A DNA stretch of 64,000 nt. Source: Cherax quadricarinatus. Lineage: Eukaryota; Arthropoda; Malacostraca; Decapoda; Parastacidae. The stretch is taken from positions 25,655 through 89,654 of the forward strand of contig NW_027196482.1 of assembly GCF_038502225.1 (NCBI RefSeq), given 5' to 3'. Under the pieces are notes generated by a model, which saw only the letters and a list, made by a program, of their open reading frames with translations, did not search any database and was not told the DNA's origin. Positions 11,179 through 20,604 of the stretch are shown here, one piece after another. Made by a program: the position numbers and the translations under genes. How positions within the stretch are numbered: position 1 is the stretch's first letter; every line of letters starts with the position of its first letter.

Positions 11179-12669
11179 TTATGGTCCCACATCATCATCC
11201 TGGTCTGGTTGATGGGCACGTTCACTGGTACCATCCACCTCATACGAGTCAAACAGTGTCTGAAACTGAGAAAAAGCTCCGAGGGGGGGAGCATCACCAT
11301 CCTCCCCAAGCCAATAGCTCAGAGATTCCAGAGTGCTTCCCCACTCAGCAAATACAAAGAAAGGGATCCTCTCATCCCAGTTGTTAGTATTGTCTATACC
11401 ATAGGCTTGCATCATTGTCTTGAGAGTTTGATGTAATTTCTCTATTTCCCCTTGAGATGGAGAGTGATACACAGTTGAACACTGAGGCTCTACTTTTAGT
11501 CCCTTCAAAATATTTCTAAAAGACTTTGAGGTAAAGTTAGGCCCTTGGTCTTTTTGCACTGCTTGCGGAAAACCAACATGAAAAAAGAACTTCATCAAAG
11601 CCCTTAAGACTACACGAGCCGTTATCTTATGCAGAGGGGCTGCTTCAAGGTACCTGGTAGTGGAGCAAATATTTGTGAGTAAATAATCATTTCCCAGTTT
11701 GATCCTTGGGAATGGACCAAGTACATCTACTACCAGCTTGCTGAAGGGTTCACCTGGTGCTGAAATAGACTGAAAGGGAACAGGTTTAATACTTCGACTA
11801 GGTTTCCCTATAAACTGAGAGACATGATAGGTCTCAATATACTTTCTGACAGTCTCCCACAGCTGAGACCAGAAGAAATGCCTGGAAACCTTGGACATCA
11901 CCATCTGGGGACAAAACCCTTGTTCTCCTTCCATTGATACTGCAAATAGAGGTGAATTCTTTGTAAGAGTTTCCTCCCTGAAATGAAAACACTTATTTAA
12001 CTGTAACATCTTTTCCTCAGCAACAGCGACATTTTCCTGCACAGAAATTAATTGCACCCTAGTAGGTGCAGCCTCTCTCACGCTATTTAACTGATCCATT
12101 CTCCAATCATGCTCAGCTCTGGCTGGATCATCCTTTTCTTCAGTTGACTGCAGTTCAACATCAGAAAGCAGAGTTACCAAACTTAAGCCCTCACCATCCT
12201 CATGAGAAATATCATGAAGACTGTTGGTAGCATGATCATGAGCCATACTTCTCATGGTGGAACCATCAGGGAGAAGGTCTGGCAGGGTTTTCCTAGCCAT
12301 TTCCTCCCAACATTTGGGATTTGGTTTCCCCCAACCTAGTTGTTCCTCACTGTCTAACAGACCCATAACATTATTCCCTAATAAGAGGTCGACCCCTTCG
12401 AAGGGAATTTCATCTGAGATACCTACAGGGAGATAGCCAACTTGGTATGCAGATTCTACCCATAATTTGTGTACTGGTGTCCTTATGGTTGAACCCGTAA
12501 TACCCTTCAATAATACATCTACTCCAGTATAGGTATCCTTAGACATTGGCAACACTCCAGCACGTAGCAAGGAGTAGGTGCTACATCCATCTCTCAAGGA
12601 CACTATATTCTCAACCCTACCCACATCCTTATGCAAAGCAACTGTGGACTTACTAGAAAATACCTGCAT
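11179..12669 (-). CDS. LTR element pol: protease-like plus integrase
   Basis: 496 codons from the first Met. Roughly residues 20-115 resemble a retropepsin region: SLRDGCSTYSLL in place of a canonical DTG/DSG site, and FEGVDLLLGNNV as the later conserved block. Residues of about 300-425 are the integrase core: VVDVLGPFP (first Asp), QKDQGPNF (second Asp), then QGEIEKLHQTLK (Glu), with 35 residues between the second Asp and the Glu. The upstream zinc-binding HHCC region is only partly recognisable. The frame is offset +1 from gag, which ends at 12698, so expression would need frameshifting. RT is not between protease and integrase. The frame is open, but the altered active-site motif makes protease activity doubtful. 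Confidence 0.82.
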   Translation of the reverse strand: MQVFSSKSTVALHKDVGRVENIVSLRDGCSTYSLLRAGVLPMSKDTYTGVDVLLKGITGSTIRTPVHKLWVESAYQVGYLPVGISDEIPFEGVDLLLGNNVMGLLDSEEQLGWGKPNPKCWEEMARKTLPDLLPDGSTMRSMAHDHATNSLHDISHEDGEGLSLVTLLSDVELQSTEEKDDPARAEHDWRMDQLNSVREAAPTRVQLISVQENVAVAEEKMLQLNKCFHFREETLTKNSPLFAVSMEGEQGFCPQMVMSKVSRHFFWSQLWETVRKYIETYHVSQFIGKPSRSIKPVPFQSISAPGEPFSKLVVDVLGPFPRIKLGNDYLLTNICSTTRYLEAAPLHKITARVVLRALMKFFFHVGFPQAVQKDQGPNFTSKSFRNILKGLKVEPQCSTVYHSPSQGEIEKLHQTLKTMMQAYGIDNTNNWDERIPFFVFAEWGSTLESLSYWLGEDGDAPPLGAFSQFQTLFDSYEVDGTSERAHQPDQDDDVGP

Positions 12670-12697
12670 CCTGGGATCTAGACCTAAGGGTACCTCC

Positions 12698-13834
12698 TCA
12701 CCTTGCTTTGAAATACAGGCAACTGGATGTGTCTACAGTTAGAGTCCTCTGGGGTGGTTCCTCCCTTTCCTGATCTCGCTGCCTTGACCAGCAAAACTTT
12801 TGTGTGTGTCCAGTTTTGTTACAGTAGTAACAGGCATAACTCTTAAAGGTATTTTTACCATTTGGTGTAGGACTGGTACTGTTTACTCGAGGACCTGAAA
12901 CATTATCTGATTGTCTAGGTAAACTTTGAACTCCAGCTGACTTACCTTTTCCTTCTATTTTAGAGGGCACCTCAGCCTTCATTTGTCCCTGAAAATTCTT
13001 GTCCCACTTACCTTTATGACCATAAGACTTGGAATAAGGTTTAGAACGAGTGGGGAAATTTTCAGAAGCAGCATGACTGTTTTTACTTACCAATTCCCTG
13101 CGAGCCAAGAATCGGTCACCTAGATCCAGTGCTTCTGAAAGATTTTCTGGGTTTTTGTCCTCCAAATATTCTCTGAGGTCAACAGGGATTGTATTGTACA
13201 ATTCCTCATGAACCATCAGATCTACTAATTTGTTATAGTCTTTATTAACTCCTTTAGAACAAACCCATTTCTTAAAAAGGAACAGTTTCTCATTCCCAAA
13301 CTCGGTTAAGGTCTGCCCATCCTGAAATTTTTGATTCCTGAACTTTTGTCTATATTTCTCAGGTATCATTTGGTATGCAAGCAATACTTCCTCTTTAATC
13401 TTATCATAATCAGAAAAATCTTGCCCCTCCAGAGTCTCTACTCTCTGGAATCCTTTACCCACAAGTTGTGTGCGAACTAGGGTAGCCCACTTCTGCTTGG
13501 GCCATCCTTGCTCCAAAGCAGTCTTCTCAAAAAAAGAAAAATATCTATCTGGGTCACTCTCTGTAAACTTAGGGACAAAATTTGCAGCTTTAGTTATGTT
13601 AAAGTACTGCTCAGGCTCTGGTTCTGAACCTCCTAACCTTTGACGTTCTTTCTCCTTAGCTTTCATTAATTTCATTTCAGCCTCTAGCAATGCTAATTTC
13701 AGTCTCATTCTCTCCATTTCCATATCACCTGGAGTAGGTGATCCCTCATGTTCACTGTTAACAGGCATGTTTACTGATGAATTATTACCTTCTTCCCTGA
13801 AGCCTAAAAAATCTGAAGACTCATCTTCTGACAT
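12698..13834 (-). CDS. LTR element Gag with zinc knuckle
   Basis: 378 codons. It has an acidic N-terminus and a coiled-coil-like charged helix at about residues 40-70. A retroviral-capsid-like helical region follows at about 80-250 (FTESDPDRYFSFFEKTA, then LVRTQLVGKG). Near the C-terminus is a CX2CX4HX4C zinc knuckle (CYYCNKTGHTQKFC). Gag binds and packages the element RNA. The start Met at 13834 is the first in frame and lies about 330 bp inside the 5' LTR. The frame is intact. It resembles the SCAN-like Gag of gypsy-type elements. Pol follows in another frame. Confidence 0.85.
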   Translation of the reverse strand: MSEDESSDFLGFREEGNNSSVNMPVNSEHEGSPTPGDMEMERMRLKLALLEAEMKLMKAKEKERQRLGGSEPEPEQYFNITKAANFVPKFTESDPDRYFSFFEKTALEQGWPKQKWATLVRTQLVGKGFQRVETLEGQDFSDYDKIKEEVLLAYQMIPEKYRQKFRNQKFQDGQTLTEFGNEKLFLFKKWVCSKGVNKDYNKLVDLMVHEELYNTIPVDLREYLEDKNPENLSEALDLGDRFLARRELVSKNSHAASENFPTRSKPYSKSYGHKGKWDKNFQGQMKAEVPSKIEGKGKSAGVQSLPRQSDNVSGPRVNSTSPTPNGKNTFKSYACYYCNKTGHTQKFCWSRQRDQEREEPPQRTLTVDTSSCLYFKAR

Positions 13835-14162
13835 AGTTTTTATCTTTAAACACTTGCTTCCCTCTTACAGTATCAGTGGACAAAGTTTTCCCACAGGCAC
13901 ATAAAATAACACAAATTGAATGTAAACTATGCACATAGCACTTACCATAACCACAACAAAAAATGTGTTACTCAACCTTTCTCCCACCTTAGGAGAAAAA
14001 CAACCTGTAAACTAATATATGAAAACAACACTTCCACTGACACCACTTTGGTAAATCTTCTACCAGAAACATGCAACTGTTATTACCCCATACCAGCACA
14101 TATAGTTCAAGAATGTTTTGAGTTATTTTAGCAGTCAAATAACTCTCCCGGTCAAGCTCCCA

Positions 14163-14991
14163 TGTTACGTTGGTTTGTCCCTTATTACTTTGATTGTAAG
14201 GTTCTCACTACATGTTCTAGTGTGGGGTAGCTTTTACTTAATGGCCTTATTTGTCTAGGGGTAATACTTACATCATGGCTGATCATCTTGAGTGTCTCTG
14301 ATACCTTTTCACCAGCCCTCTTCACAGGTTATGTAAACTACTACTATAAAAATATAACTGTATTCTCAATAGATATGTACAGAATATACAATCACAGCCT
14401 CCATTTTCAAAACAAATCTACACACTCCATCCTGTGCTCCACATGGTGTGTTCCAACACTCTTCCTTCTCTCTCCTTGACATAACTCTGGGCTAACCAGT
14501 GTTTTGACACACTTTAGTCACCCTGGGTATGGTGGCCAAAACTTAAATTATAAAAACTCACCCCTGGAGCACACATGATGCCCCAAAAGATAGGAGAAGG
14601 ACCCAGAGATCCTGCCAGGTTGAAGGTCAGCCACAGAGAGAGAGAGTCAGAGAGAGGGAGAGAGAGAGAAGCCTACCTAAGCTCCTCCCACCAAAACAAA
14701 AGACTGTTGCCAAGCACACTTCTCCAGTTACCACAATTCTACCACACCTTAATTTTACTTTTACAAAAAGAAATACAACTTTATAAACTACTTATTTAAA
14801 TTGTGTGTTTATGTGTCTATAGTATAACCTATTATATTGAGAAAAATAGGTTTGACCCAGCTGCCTCTCAGTCATAAGGTTGATCAGTCCTTCTGACATT
14901 TAGAGCAAAGTCCCCATCAATTCAATATAATTAGGTATTCCAGAGTAACTGTTACTTATAAATACATGTTGGGTCCTATAGCCCCATAACA
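14163..14991 (-). repeat. 5' LTR
   Basis: 829 bp. It is apparently identical to the 3' LTR, implying recent insertion. Its inner edge (14162 downward on the minus strand) begins TGGGAGCTTGACC, a primer-binding-site-like sequence. The tRNA used was not identified. Confidence 0.92.
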
Positions 14992-14996
14992 AGCAC

Positions 14997-15660
14997 GTTA
15001 AGTCCTAAAAACCATTGTCTCCATTCGCTGCTATCTAACATGCTCATGCATGTTCAATCCCCTCGTACACAGAACCTCCTTTACCCCCTCCTTCCAACCT
15101 TTCATAGGCTGACCCCTATCCTGCCTTCCCTCCACTACAGATTTATATGCTCTCCAAGTCATTCTATTTTGTTCCATTCTCTCTACATGTCAGAACTACC
15201 TCAGCAATCCAACTCCTCCTCAGCCCTCTGGATAATACTTTGGGCAACCTTGCACCTCCTCATAATTTCCAAACTGGATTCTCAACATTATATTCACACC
15301 ACACACACCCATGCTTCACACCCTTATAAGAGTGTTGGTATAACTATACTCTCATAAATTACCCTCTTTCCTGGGAAATAATCTCCCTCTCTTCTCCATA
15401 CTCTAACCTGAGCCTCACTATCCTCATAAAAGTCTTCACTGCTTGCAGTAACCTACTTCCTATTCCATACATTTGCAGCATCTGCCGCATTGACCCCCTG
15501 CCCACCCTATCATACACCTTTTCCAAATTCATAAATGCCACAGAAACTTCTTTACCCTTATCTAAATACTGTTCACCTATATGTTTCACTGTAAACACTT
15601 GATCTACACACCCCCTACCCTTCCTAATGCCTCCTTGTTCATCTGCAATTCTGCTCTTTG
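14997..15660 (-). pseudogene. RTE LINE copy a, RT remnants (right of LTR)
   Basis: Continuation of the RTE copy split by the LTR element. At 14997-15350 it matches the C-terminal RT region and 3' UTR of the intact copy at 34450-34870, with many substitutions. At 15359-15660 it encodes RIADEQGGIRKGRGCVDQVF and AFMNLEKVYDRV, the central RT palm region. The segment between these two parts, including the FADD box, is missing. The copy is dead and noticeably older than 33178-35134. Confidence 0.8.
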
Positions 15661-15945
15661 AAAAACAAATAATAAAAAAAAAAGAAAGAAGAAAACATTT
15701 TAAAGTGCACAGCATTTCTTCAAACGCAAGGATCGAACCTGGGTCTCAGCTGTGACCCGAAGGCACCAACACTAAGCCACTACTGACTTGATGATTGCTT
15801 TCTGTTGGGTTCCCAGTTATGTTGACACACAGGGCAATGAACTAGTGGATGCTGCTGCGAGGTCAGCAGTACATGACCTCCCAGTTTCATATAGAGGTGT
15901 TCCATTCACAGACTATTTTAATGTAATTTCTGACCACTTTCGCAA
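15661..15945. mobile_element. composite insertion: tRNA-like SINE head and LINE RNase H fragment
   Basis: This interrupts RTE copy a. On the minus strand, 15716-15790 contains TGGCTTAGTGTTGG (A-box-like) and GGTTCGATCC (perfect B box) at tRNA-like spacing. Acceptor-stem pairing is not seen, so this is a tRNA-derived SINE head or tRNA relic rather than a gene. On the plus strand, 15788-15930 encodes FCWVPSYVDTQGNELVDAAA, the RNase H signature of I/Jockey-group LINEs (usually WVPSHVGI.GNE.AD). Both are fragments. Confidence 0.6.
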
Positions 15946-16140
15946 CCTCTCTGTCTTACTCTTAATTCTCTCAGTAATATACACTTTACCAAGTATACGC
16001 GACACACTTGTTTTCATATAATTTTTACACTCTTTTGTCCCCTTTGCCTTTATACAAAGGAAATATGCATGCTCTCTGCCAATCCCTAGGTACCTTACCC
16101 TCTTCCAAACATTTATTAAATAAAAGCACTCCAAAACTAT
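15946..16140 (-). pseudogene. RTE LINE copy a, RT N-terminal piece
   Basis: The minus-strand frame contains KGTKECKNYMKTSVSRILGK and ITERIKSKTE, matching KGDKRECKNYRGISLLSVPG and ERIKSKTE of the intact RTE copy with several substitutions. It is the 5'-most surviving piece of this copy. Confidence 0.75.
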
Positions 16141-16231
16141 ATTAGTATATTGTACATTAGTGATGGTATATAACAGTTGTACAGTCCAAATGATTACATA
16201 CTGAGTCTGAACTTCTTTTTATTAATTAATT

Positions 16232-17185
16232 TTTATTAACACATTGGCCGATTCACACCAAGGCAGGGTGGCCCAAAACAGAAAAACTTTCACCATCATT
16301 CACTCCATCACTGTCTTGCCAGAGGGGTGTTTACACTACAGTTTATAAAACTGCAACATTAACACCCCTCCTTCTGAGTGCAGGCATTGTACTTCCCATC
16401 TCCAGGACTCAAATCCGGCCTGCTGGTTTCCCTGAATCCCTTCATAAATGTTACTTTGCTCGCACTCCAACAGCACATCAAGTATTAAAAACCATTTGTC
16501 TCCATTCGCTCCTATCAAATACGCTCAAGCATGTTTTGCACACAAAACCTCCTTTACCCCCTCCCTCCAACCTTTCCTAGGCCGACCCCTACCCCGCCTT
16601 CCCTCCACTACAGATTAATACACTCTTGAAGTCATTCTGTTTTGTTCCATTCTCTCTACATGTCCGAACCACCTTAACAACCCTTCCTCAGCCCACTGGA
16701 CAACATTTTTGGCAATCCCGCACCTCCTCCTCCTAACTTCCAAACTATAAATTCTCTGCATTATATTCATACCACACATTGCCCTCAGACATGACATCTC
16801 CACTGCCTCCAGCCTTCTCCTCGCTGCAACATTCATCACCCATGCTTCACACCCATATAAGAGCGTTGGTAAAACTATGCTCTCATACATTCCCCTCTTT
16901 GCCTCCAAGGACAAAATTCTTTGTCTCCACAGACTCCTAAGTGCACCACTCACCCTTTTCCCTTCATCAATTCTATGATTCACCTCAACTTTCATAGATC
17001 CATCCGCTGACATGTCCACTCCCAAATATCTGAATACATTCAGCTCCTCCATACTCTCTCCCTCCAATCTGATATCCAATCTTTCATCACCTAATCTTTT
17101 TGTTATCCTCATAACCTTACTCTTTCCTGTGTTCACTTTTAATTTTCTTCTTTTACATACCCTACCAAATTCATCCACCAACCTT
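16232..17185 (-). pseudogene. RTE LINE copy b, 5'-truncated
   Basis: The 3' end at about 16232 starts with CACATTGGCCGATTCACACC and the RTE terminal hairpin. The 188-codon frame at 16615-17181 covers the thumb/C-terminal region (MVDEFGRVCKRRKLKVNTGK through LLYGCEAWVMN and RWFGHVERMEQNRM). It breaks off near 17185, upstream of the FADD box, so it is a typical 5'-truncated insertion. It lies just right of copy a in the same orientation. Confidence 0.85.
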
Positions 17186-17313
17186 ATCTTATTATAAAAC
17201 TGAAATAATTACATACAACATAAAACTCTGTGTTTTCACAAACTCTCCTTCCCAAGTTGGATATTACCTCAGTGATAACCACCCAAGCTCACTGTAACTG
17301 TCTCAGCTACTTT

Positions 17314-17970
17314 ATCCCAGGTTACCTCTATAACTGTGTTGCTAAATAATAAAGCTGGAAACAAAGCATATTTTTTTTTTATAACAAGTTGGTCATCTCC
17401 CACCAAGGCAGGGTAACCCCAAAAGAAGGAAAATCCCCAAAAGTAAAATGCTTTCATCATCATTCAACACTTTCAACACTTTGATTTAGAAAAGGCGTAT
17501 GATAGGGTGGATAGGGGGGCAATGCAGCAGATGCTGCAGATGTATGGAATAGGAAGTAGGTTACTGCAAGCAGTGAAGACTTTTTATAAGGATAGTGAGG
17601 CTCAGGTTAGAGTATGGAGGAGAAAGGGAGCTGATTTCAGACACTCTCCAGGTCTGCAATGTCCCCAGCCTGCACTTTAAAGGAGGGGTTTGGGATATTG
17701 GCAGTTTGGAGGGCTATGTTGTGTATCTTTATACGTACCATATGCTTCTAAGCTGTTGTATTCTGAGCATCTCTGCAAAAACAGTGATTATGTGTGAGTG
17801 AGGTGAAAGTGTTGAATGATGATGGAAGTATTTTACTTTTGGGGATTTTCTTTCTTTTTGGGTCACCCTACCTTGGTGAGAGATGGCCGACTTGTTAAAA
17901 AAAAAAAAAAAAATGTGCTTTGTTTCCAGTTTTATTATTTAGCAACACAGTTATAGAGATAACTTGGGAT
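17314..17970. repeat. long inverted repeat around an RTE fragment
   Basis: Arms at about 17314-17475 and 17803-17970 are reverse complements with scattered mismatches. Both carry TGTGTTGCTAAATAATAAA, an A/T run, the CACCAAGGYAGGGTRACC LINE/SINE tail, and CATCATCATTCAACACTTTC. The 330-bp spacer holds a plus-strand RTE RT piece (DLEKAYDRVDRGAMQQML-like, 17483-17630). The RNA could fold back. It may derive from two tail-containing copies inserted in opposite orientation with shared flanks, or from an inverted duplication. Confidence 0.8.
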
Positions 17971-18349
17971 GAGTTACAAACAAATCTACCTGAGCAGAGT
18001 ACATGAGTACGTGAAGAGTCAGGTGAGGAATGTTGAGTTAATTACTGAGAAGGGGTTGGATTTGAGATAGACCTGCATAGGATAGACAAGTAAGTATGTT
18101 GTTATGTTTGATAACGATGAAGAGGTCTCCCAGCGAGGGGTTCAGTTCTCTTGTAAAAGTCGTCGTTCTGGTTCAGATTGTTAGATATACAGATGAGCGA
18201 CGATTCAAAGATCCTGCAACACTGAGTGTCTTCTTCCCTGGTGATGAGTCTTGTGTCTCTGTAGCTGATTAAATGATTGTGGCAGTTTCAATGTAAAACA
18301 CAGGCATTCTTTAAATCATTCATTCTACCTGTGTATTGGTGTTCCAAAA
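17971..18349. other. intron, nothing recognised
   Basis: No repeat family or exon was recognised between the inverted repeat and the pogo/Tigger element. Confidence 0.5.
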
Positions 18350-18612
18350 TACAGTGGTCCCTCACTTTTTGTAGTTCTCGGCAATCGTAAATTTCGCCAA
18401 TCATAGGGGTATTTTCGTATAAGCATGGACTTGCTTTTCATAAGTTGACTCGCAAGTCATAGTTCATCCGGGACGCGTACCCACGGCGTGAGCCGTGACG
18501 GCAGCCAGTCTGGCATTGTTTACCAGTGAGCGAAGGTCCCCTCACGTGCTCCAGCAAAATACTTCATAATATTCCATTTATTTTAGTGCTTGCAAGTACT
18601 AAATAAGCTACC

Positions 18613-20409
18613 ATGGCTCCAAAGAAAGCTCCTAGTGCCAAGCCTGTGGTAAAGAAGGTGAGAAATACGATTGAATTTAAGAAAACCATCATTGAACAAT
18701 ATGAAAGTGGTACAAGTGTGGCCGAACTGGCCAGGAAGTATAAGAAACCCTACACAACCTTATGTTCCATGGTGGCCAAGAAAAAGGAAATCAAGGATGC
18801 TGTTGTTGCAAAGGGGGTAACTATGCTGACAAAAATGAGATCACCAGTACTCGAAGAGGTTGAGAAGTTATTATTGGTGTGGATAAATGAGAAACAATTA
18901 GCAGGATATACTCTCATGACTTCGATTATTTGTGAAAAGGCTAGGCAGTTGCATGACTATTTGGTAAAGAAATTGCCTGCAACTAGTGGTGATGTGAGTG
19001 AATTTAAGGCCAGCAAAGGCTGGTTTGAGAGATTTAAGAACCGTACTGGCATACACAGTGTGGTAAGGCATGGTGAGGCTGCCAGTTCGGACCACAAGGC
19101 AGCTGAAAAATATGTGCATGAATTCCAGGAGTACATAGAGGCTGAAGGACTGAAACCTGAACAAGTGTTCAATTGTGACGAAACAGGCCTCTTTTGGAAG
19201 AAAATGCCAAAGAGGACCTTCATTACACAAGAGGAAAAGGCAATGCCAGGACACAAGCCTATGAAAGACAGGCTGACGCTAATGTTCTGTGCTAATGCTA
19301 ATGGGGATTTCAAATTGAAGCCATTACTAGTGTACCATTCTGAAAATCCCAGAGTGTTCAGGAAAAACAATGTTATGAAGAGTAAATTGTGTGTGTTTTG
19401 GAAATCTAATAGAAAGGCATGGGTCACGAGGGAAATTTTCATCGAGTGGTTCAATGAAGTGTTTGGCCCTAGTGTGAAGGAGTATCTCCTGGAAAAGAAA
19501 TTGGATCTCAAGTGCCTGCTAGTAATGGACAGTGCACCTGCTCATCCTCCAAACTTGGATGACCTAATTTTCGAGGAGTTTGGGTTCATCACAGTAAAGT
19601 TCTTGCCCCTGAATACCACTCCTCTCCTCCAGCCCATGGACCAGCAGGTCATTGCAAACTTTAAAAAACTCTACACAAAAGCAATGTTTCACAGGTGCTT
19701 GATTGTGACCACAGACACTCACTTGTCCCTAAGGGAATTTTGGAGAGAACACTTCAGCATCCTCCATTGCATAACCCTTATAGGTATGGCTTGGGAAGGA
19801 GTGACTACCAAGACTTTGAACTCTGCCTGGAGAAAATTGTGGCCAGATTGTGTCGACAAGAGGGATTTTGAAGGGTTTGGGACTGACCCTGATGAGCCTA
19901 TGTCTGTTGTGAAATCAGTTGTGGCACTGGGGAGTTCCATGGGGTTGGATGTGAGTTTGGAGGATGTGGAAGAATTGGTGGAAGACCACAACGAAGAGCT
20001 CACCACTGAGGAGCTGCAAGAGCTTCAGCAGGAAGAGCAACAGATTGCAGCTCAGAATCTTGGTGCAGAGGAGGAGGAAGAGAGATGGAAGAAGGTGCCT
20101 TCTTCAGAAATTAAAGAGATTTTTACTATGTGGGGTAAGATGGAAAGCTTTATGGAGAAACATCACCCTAACAAGGTTGTTGCAAGCCAGGTTGGCAACA
20201 TGTACAGTGACAAAGTCTTGGGCCATTTTAGGGAAGTGTTAAAGAGATGCCAGAAACAGAGCTCTCTCCACAGTTATTTTGCGAGACAGGACTCCAGTGA
20301 CTCTCAAGGTGGTCCTAGTGGCATTAAGAAACAGAGAAGACAAGCAACCCCAGAAAAGCAATTTGTACCTGAGGTGTTGCTGGAAGGGGATTCCCCTTCC
20401 AAACTATAA
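18613..20409 (+). CDS. pogo/Tigger transposase, intact
   Basis: 598 codons, uninterrupted, within the usual size of Tigger transposases. The domains in order are a Psq-type helix-turn-helix at residues of about 18-60 (KKTIIEQYESGTSVAELARK), a CENP-B-type DNA-binding domain at about 88-150 (ending KGWFERFKNRTG), and a DDE_1 catalytic domain at about 180-400. Candidate catalytic residues are D189 (NCDETGLFWK), D306 (VMDSAPAHP) and D343 (LQPMDQQVI), with 36 residues between the last two. The acidic C-terminus is typical of the family. The start is the first ATG, in a good context (ACCATGG). It would cut and paste the element at TA sites. The intact frame suggests recent activity or possible retention. 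Confidence 0.93.
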   Translation: MAPKKAPSAKPVVKKVRNTIEFKKTIIEQYESGTSVAELARKYKKPYTTLCSMVAKKKEIKDAVVAKGVTMLTKMRSPVLEEVEKLLLVWINEKQLAGYTLMTSIICEKARQLHDYLVKKLPATSGDVSEFKASKGWFERFKNRTGIHSVVRHGEAASSDHKAAEKYVHEFQEYIEAEGLKPEQVFNCDETGLFWKKMPKRTFITQEEKAMPGHKPMKDRLTLMFCANANGDFKLKPLLVYHSENPRVFRKNNVMKSKLCVFWKSNRKAWVTREIFIEWFNEVFGPSVKEYLLEKKLDLKCLLVMDSAPAHPPNLDDLIFEEFGFITVKFLPLNTTPLLQPMDQQVIANFKKLYTKAMFHRCLIVTTDTHLSLREFWREHFSILHCITLIGMAWEGVTTKTLNSAWRKLWPDCVDKRDFEGFGTDPDEPMSVVKSVVALGSSMGLDVSLEDVEELVEDHNEELTTEELQELQQEEQQIAAQNLGAEEEEERWKKVPSSEIKEIFTMWGKMESFMEKHHPNKVVASQVGNMYSDKVLGHFREVLKRCQKQSSLHSYFARQDSSDSQGGPSGIKKQRRQATPEKQFVPEVLLEGDSPSKL

Positions 20410-20604
20410 ACCCACTCTCTCTCCTCCTCCAGTCTCCCATACACTAAGAAGAATCTCCAATAAAGGTAAGTGTTATGCTGTTAATGTTTCATTCATCATT
20501 TCCCATTGTATTGTTTATGTACTACATGTATATTTCATGTAAATTTTTTTTTTGTTTTAATACTTCTGTGTGTCAGGAATGGATTAATTGTATTTACATT
20601 ATTT

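Larger units (their letters stand above)
8215..14991 (-). mobile_element. Ty3/gypsy-like LTR retrotransposon, copia-like gene order
   Basis: The element is complete by structure. It has two 829-bp LTRs (8215-9043 and 14163-14991) and a 5-bp target duplication AGCAC (8210-8214 and 14992-14996). A primer-binding-site-like TGGGAGCTTGACCGGG follows the 5' LTR on the minus strand (14147-14162), and a purine tract GGAGGTGGGGG precedes the 3' LTR (9044-9054). Gene order on the minus strand is gag, protease-integrase, then a shrunken RT-RNase H. Integrase before RT is the order of Ty1/copia and of the Gmr1-type gypsy elements, while the protein motifs look gypsy-like. It sits inside an RTE LINE in the first recognised intron of the host gene. 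Confidence 0.9.

Noticed and set aside
15716..15790. Functional tRNA gene
   Set aside because: A and B boxes are visible but no acceptor-stem pairing or clear anticodon arm. It is embedded in a repeat insertion.
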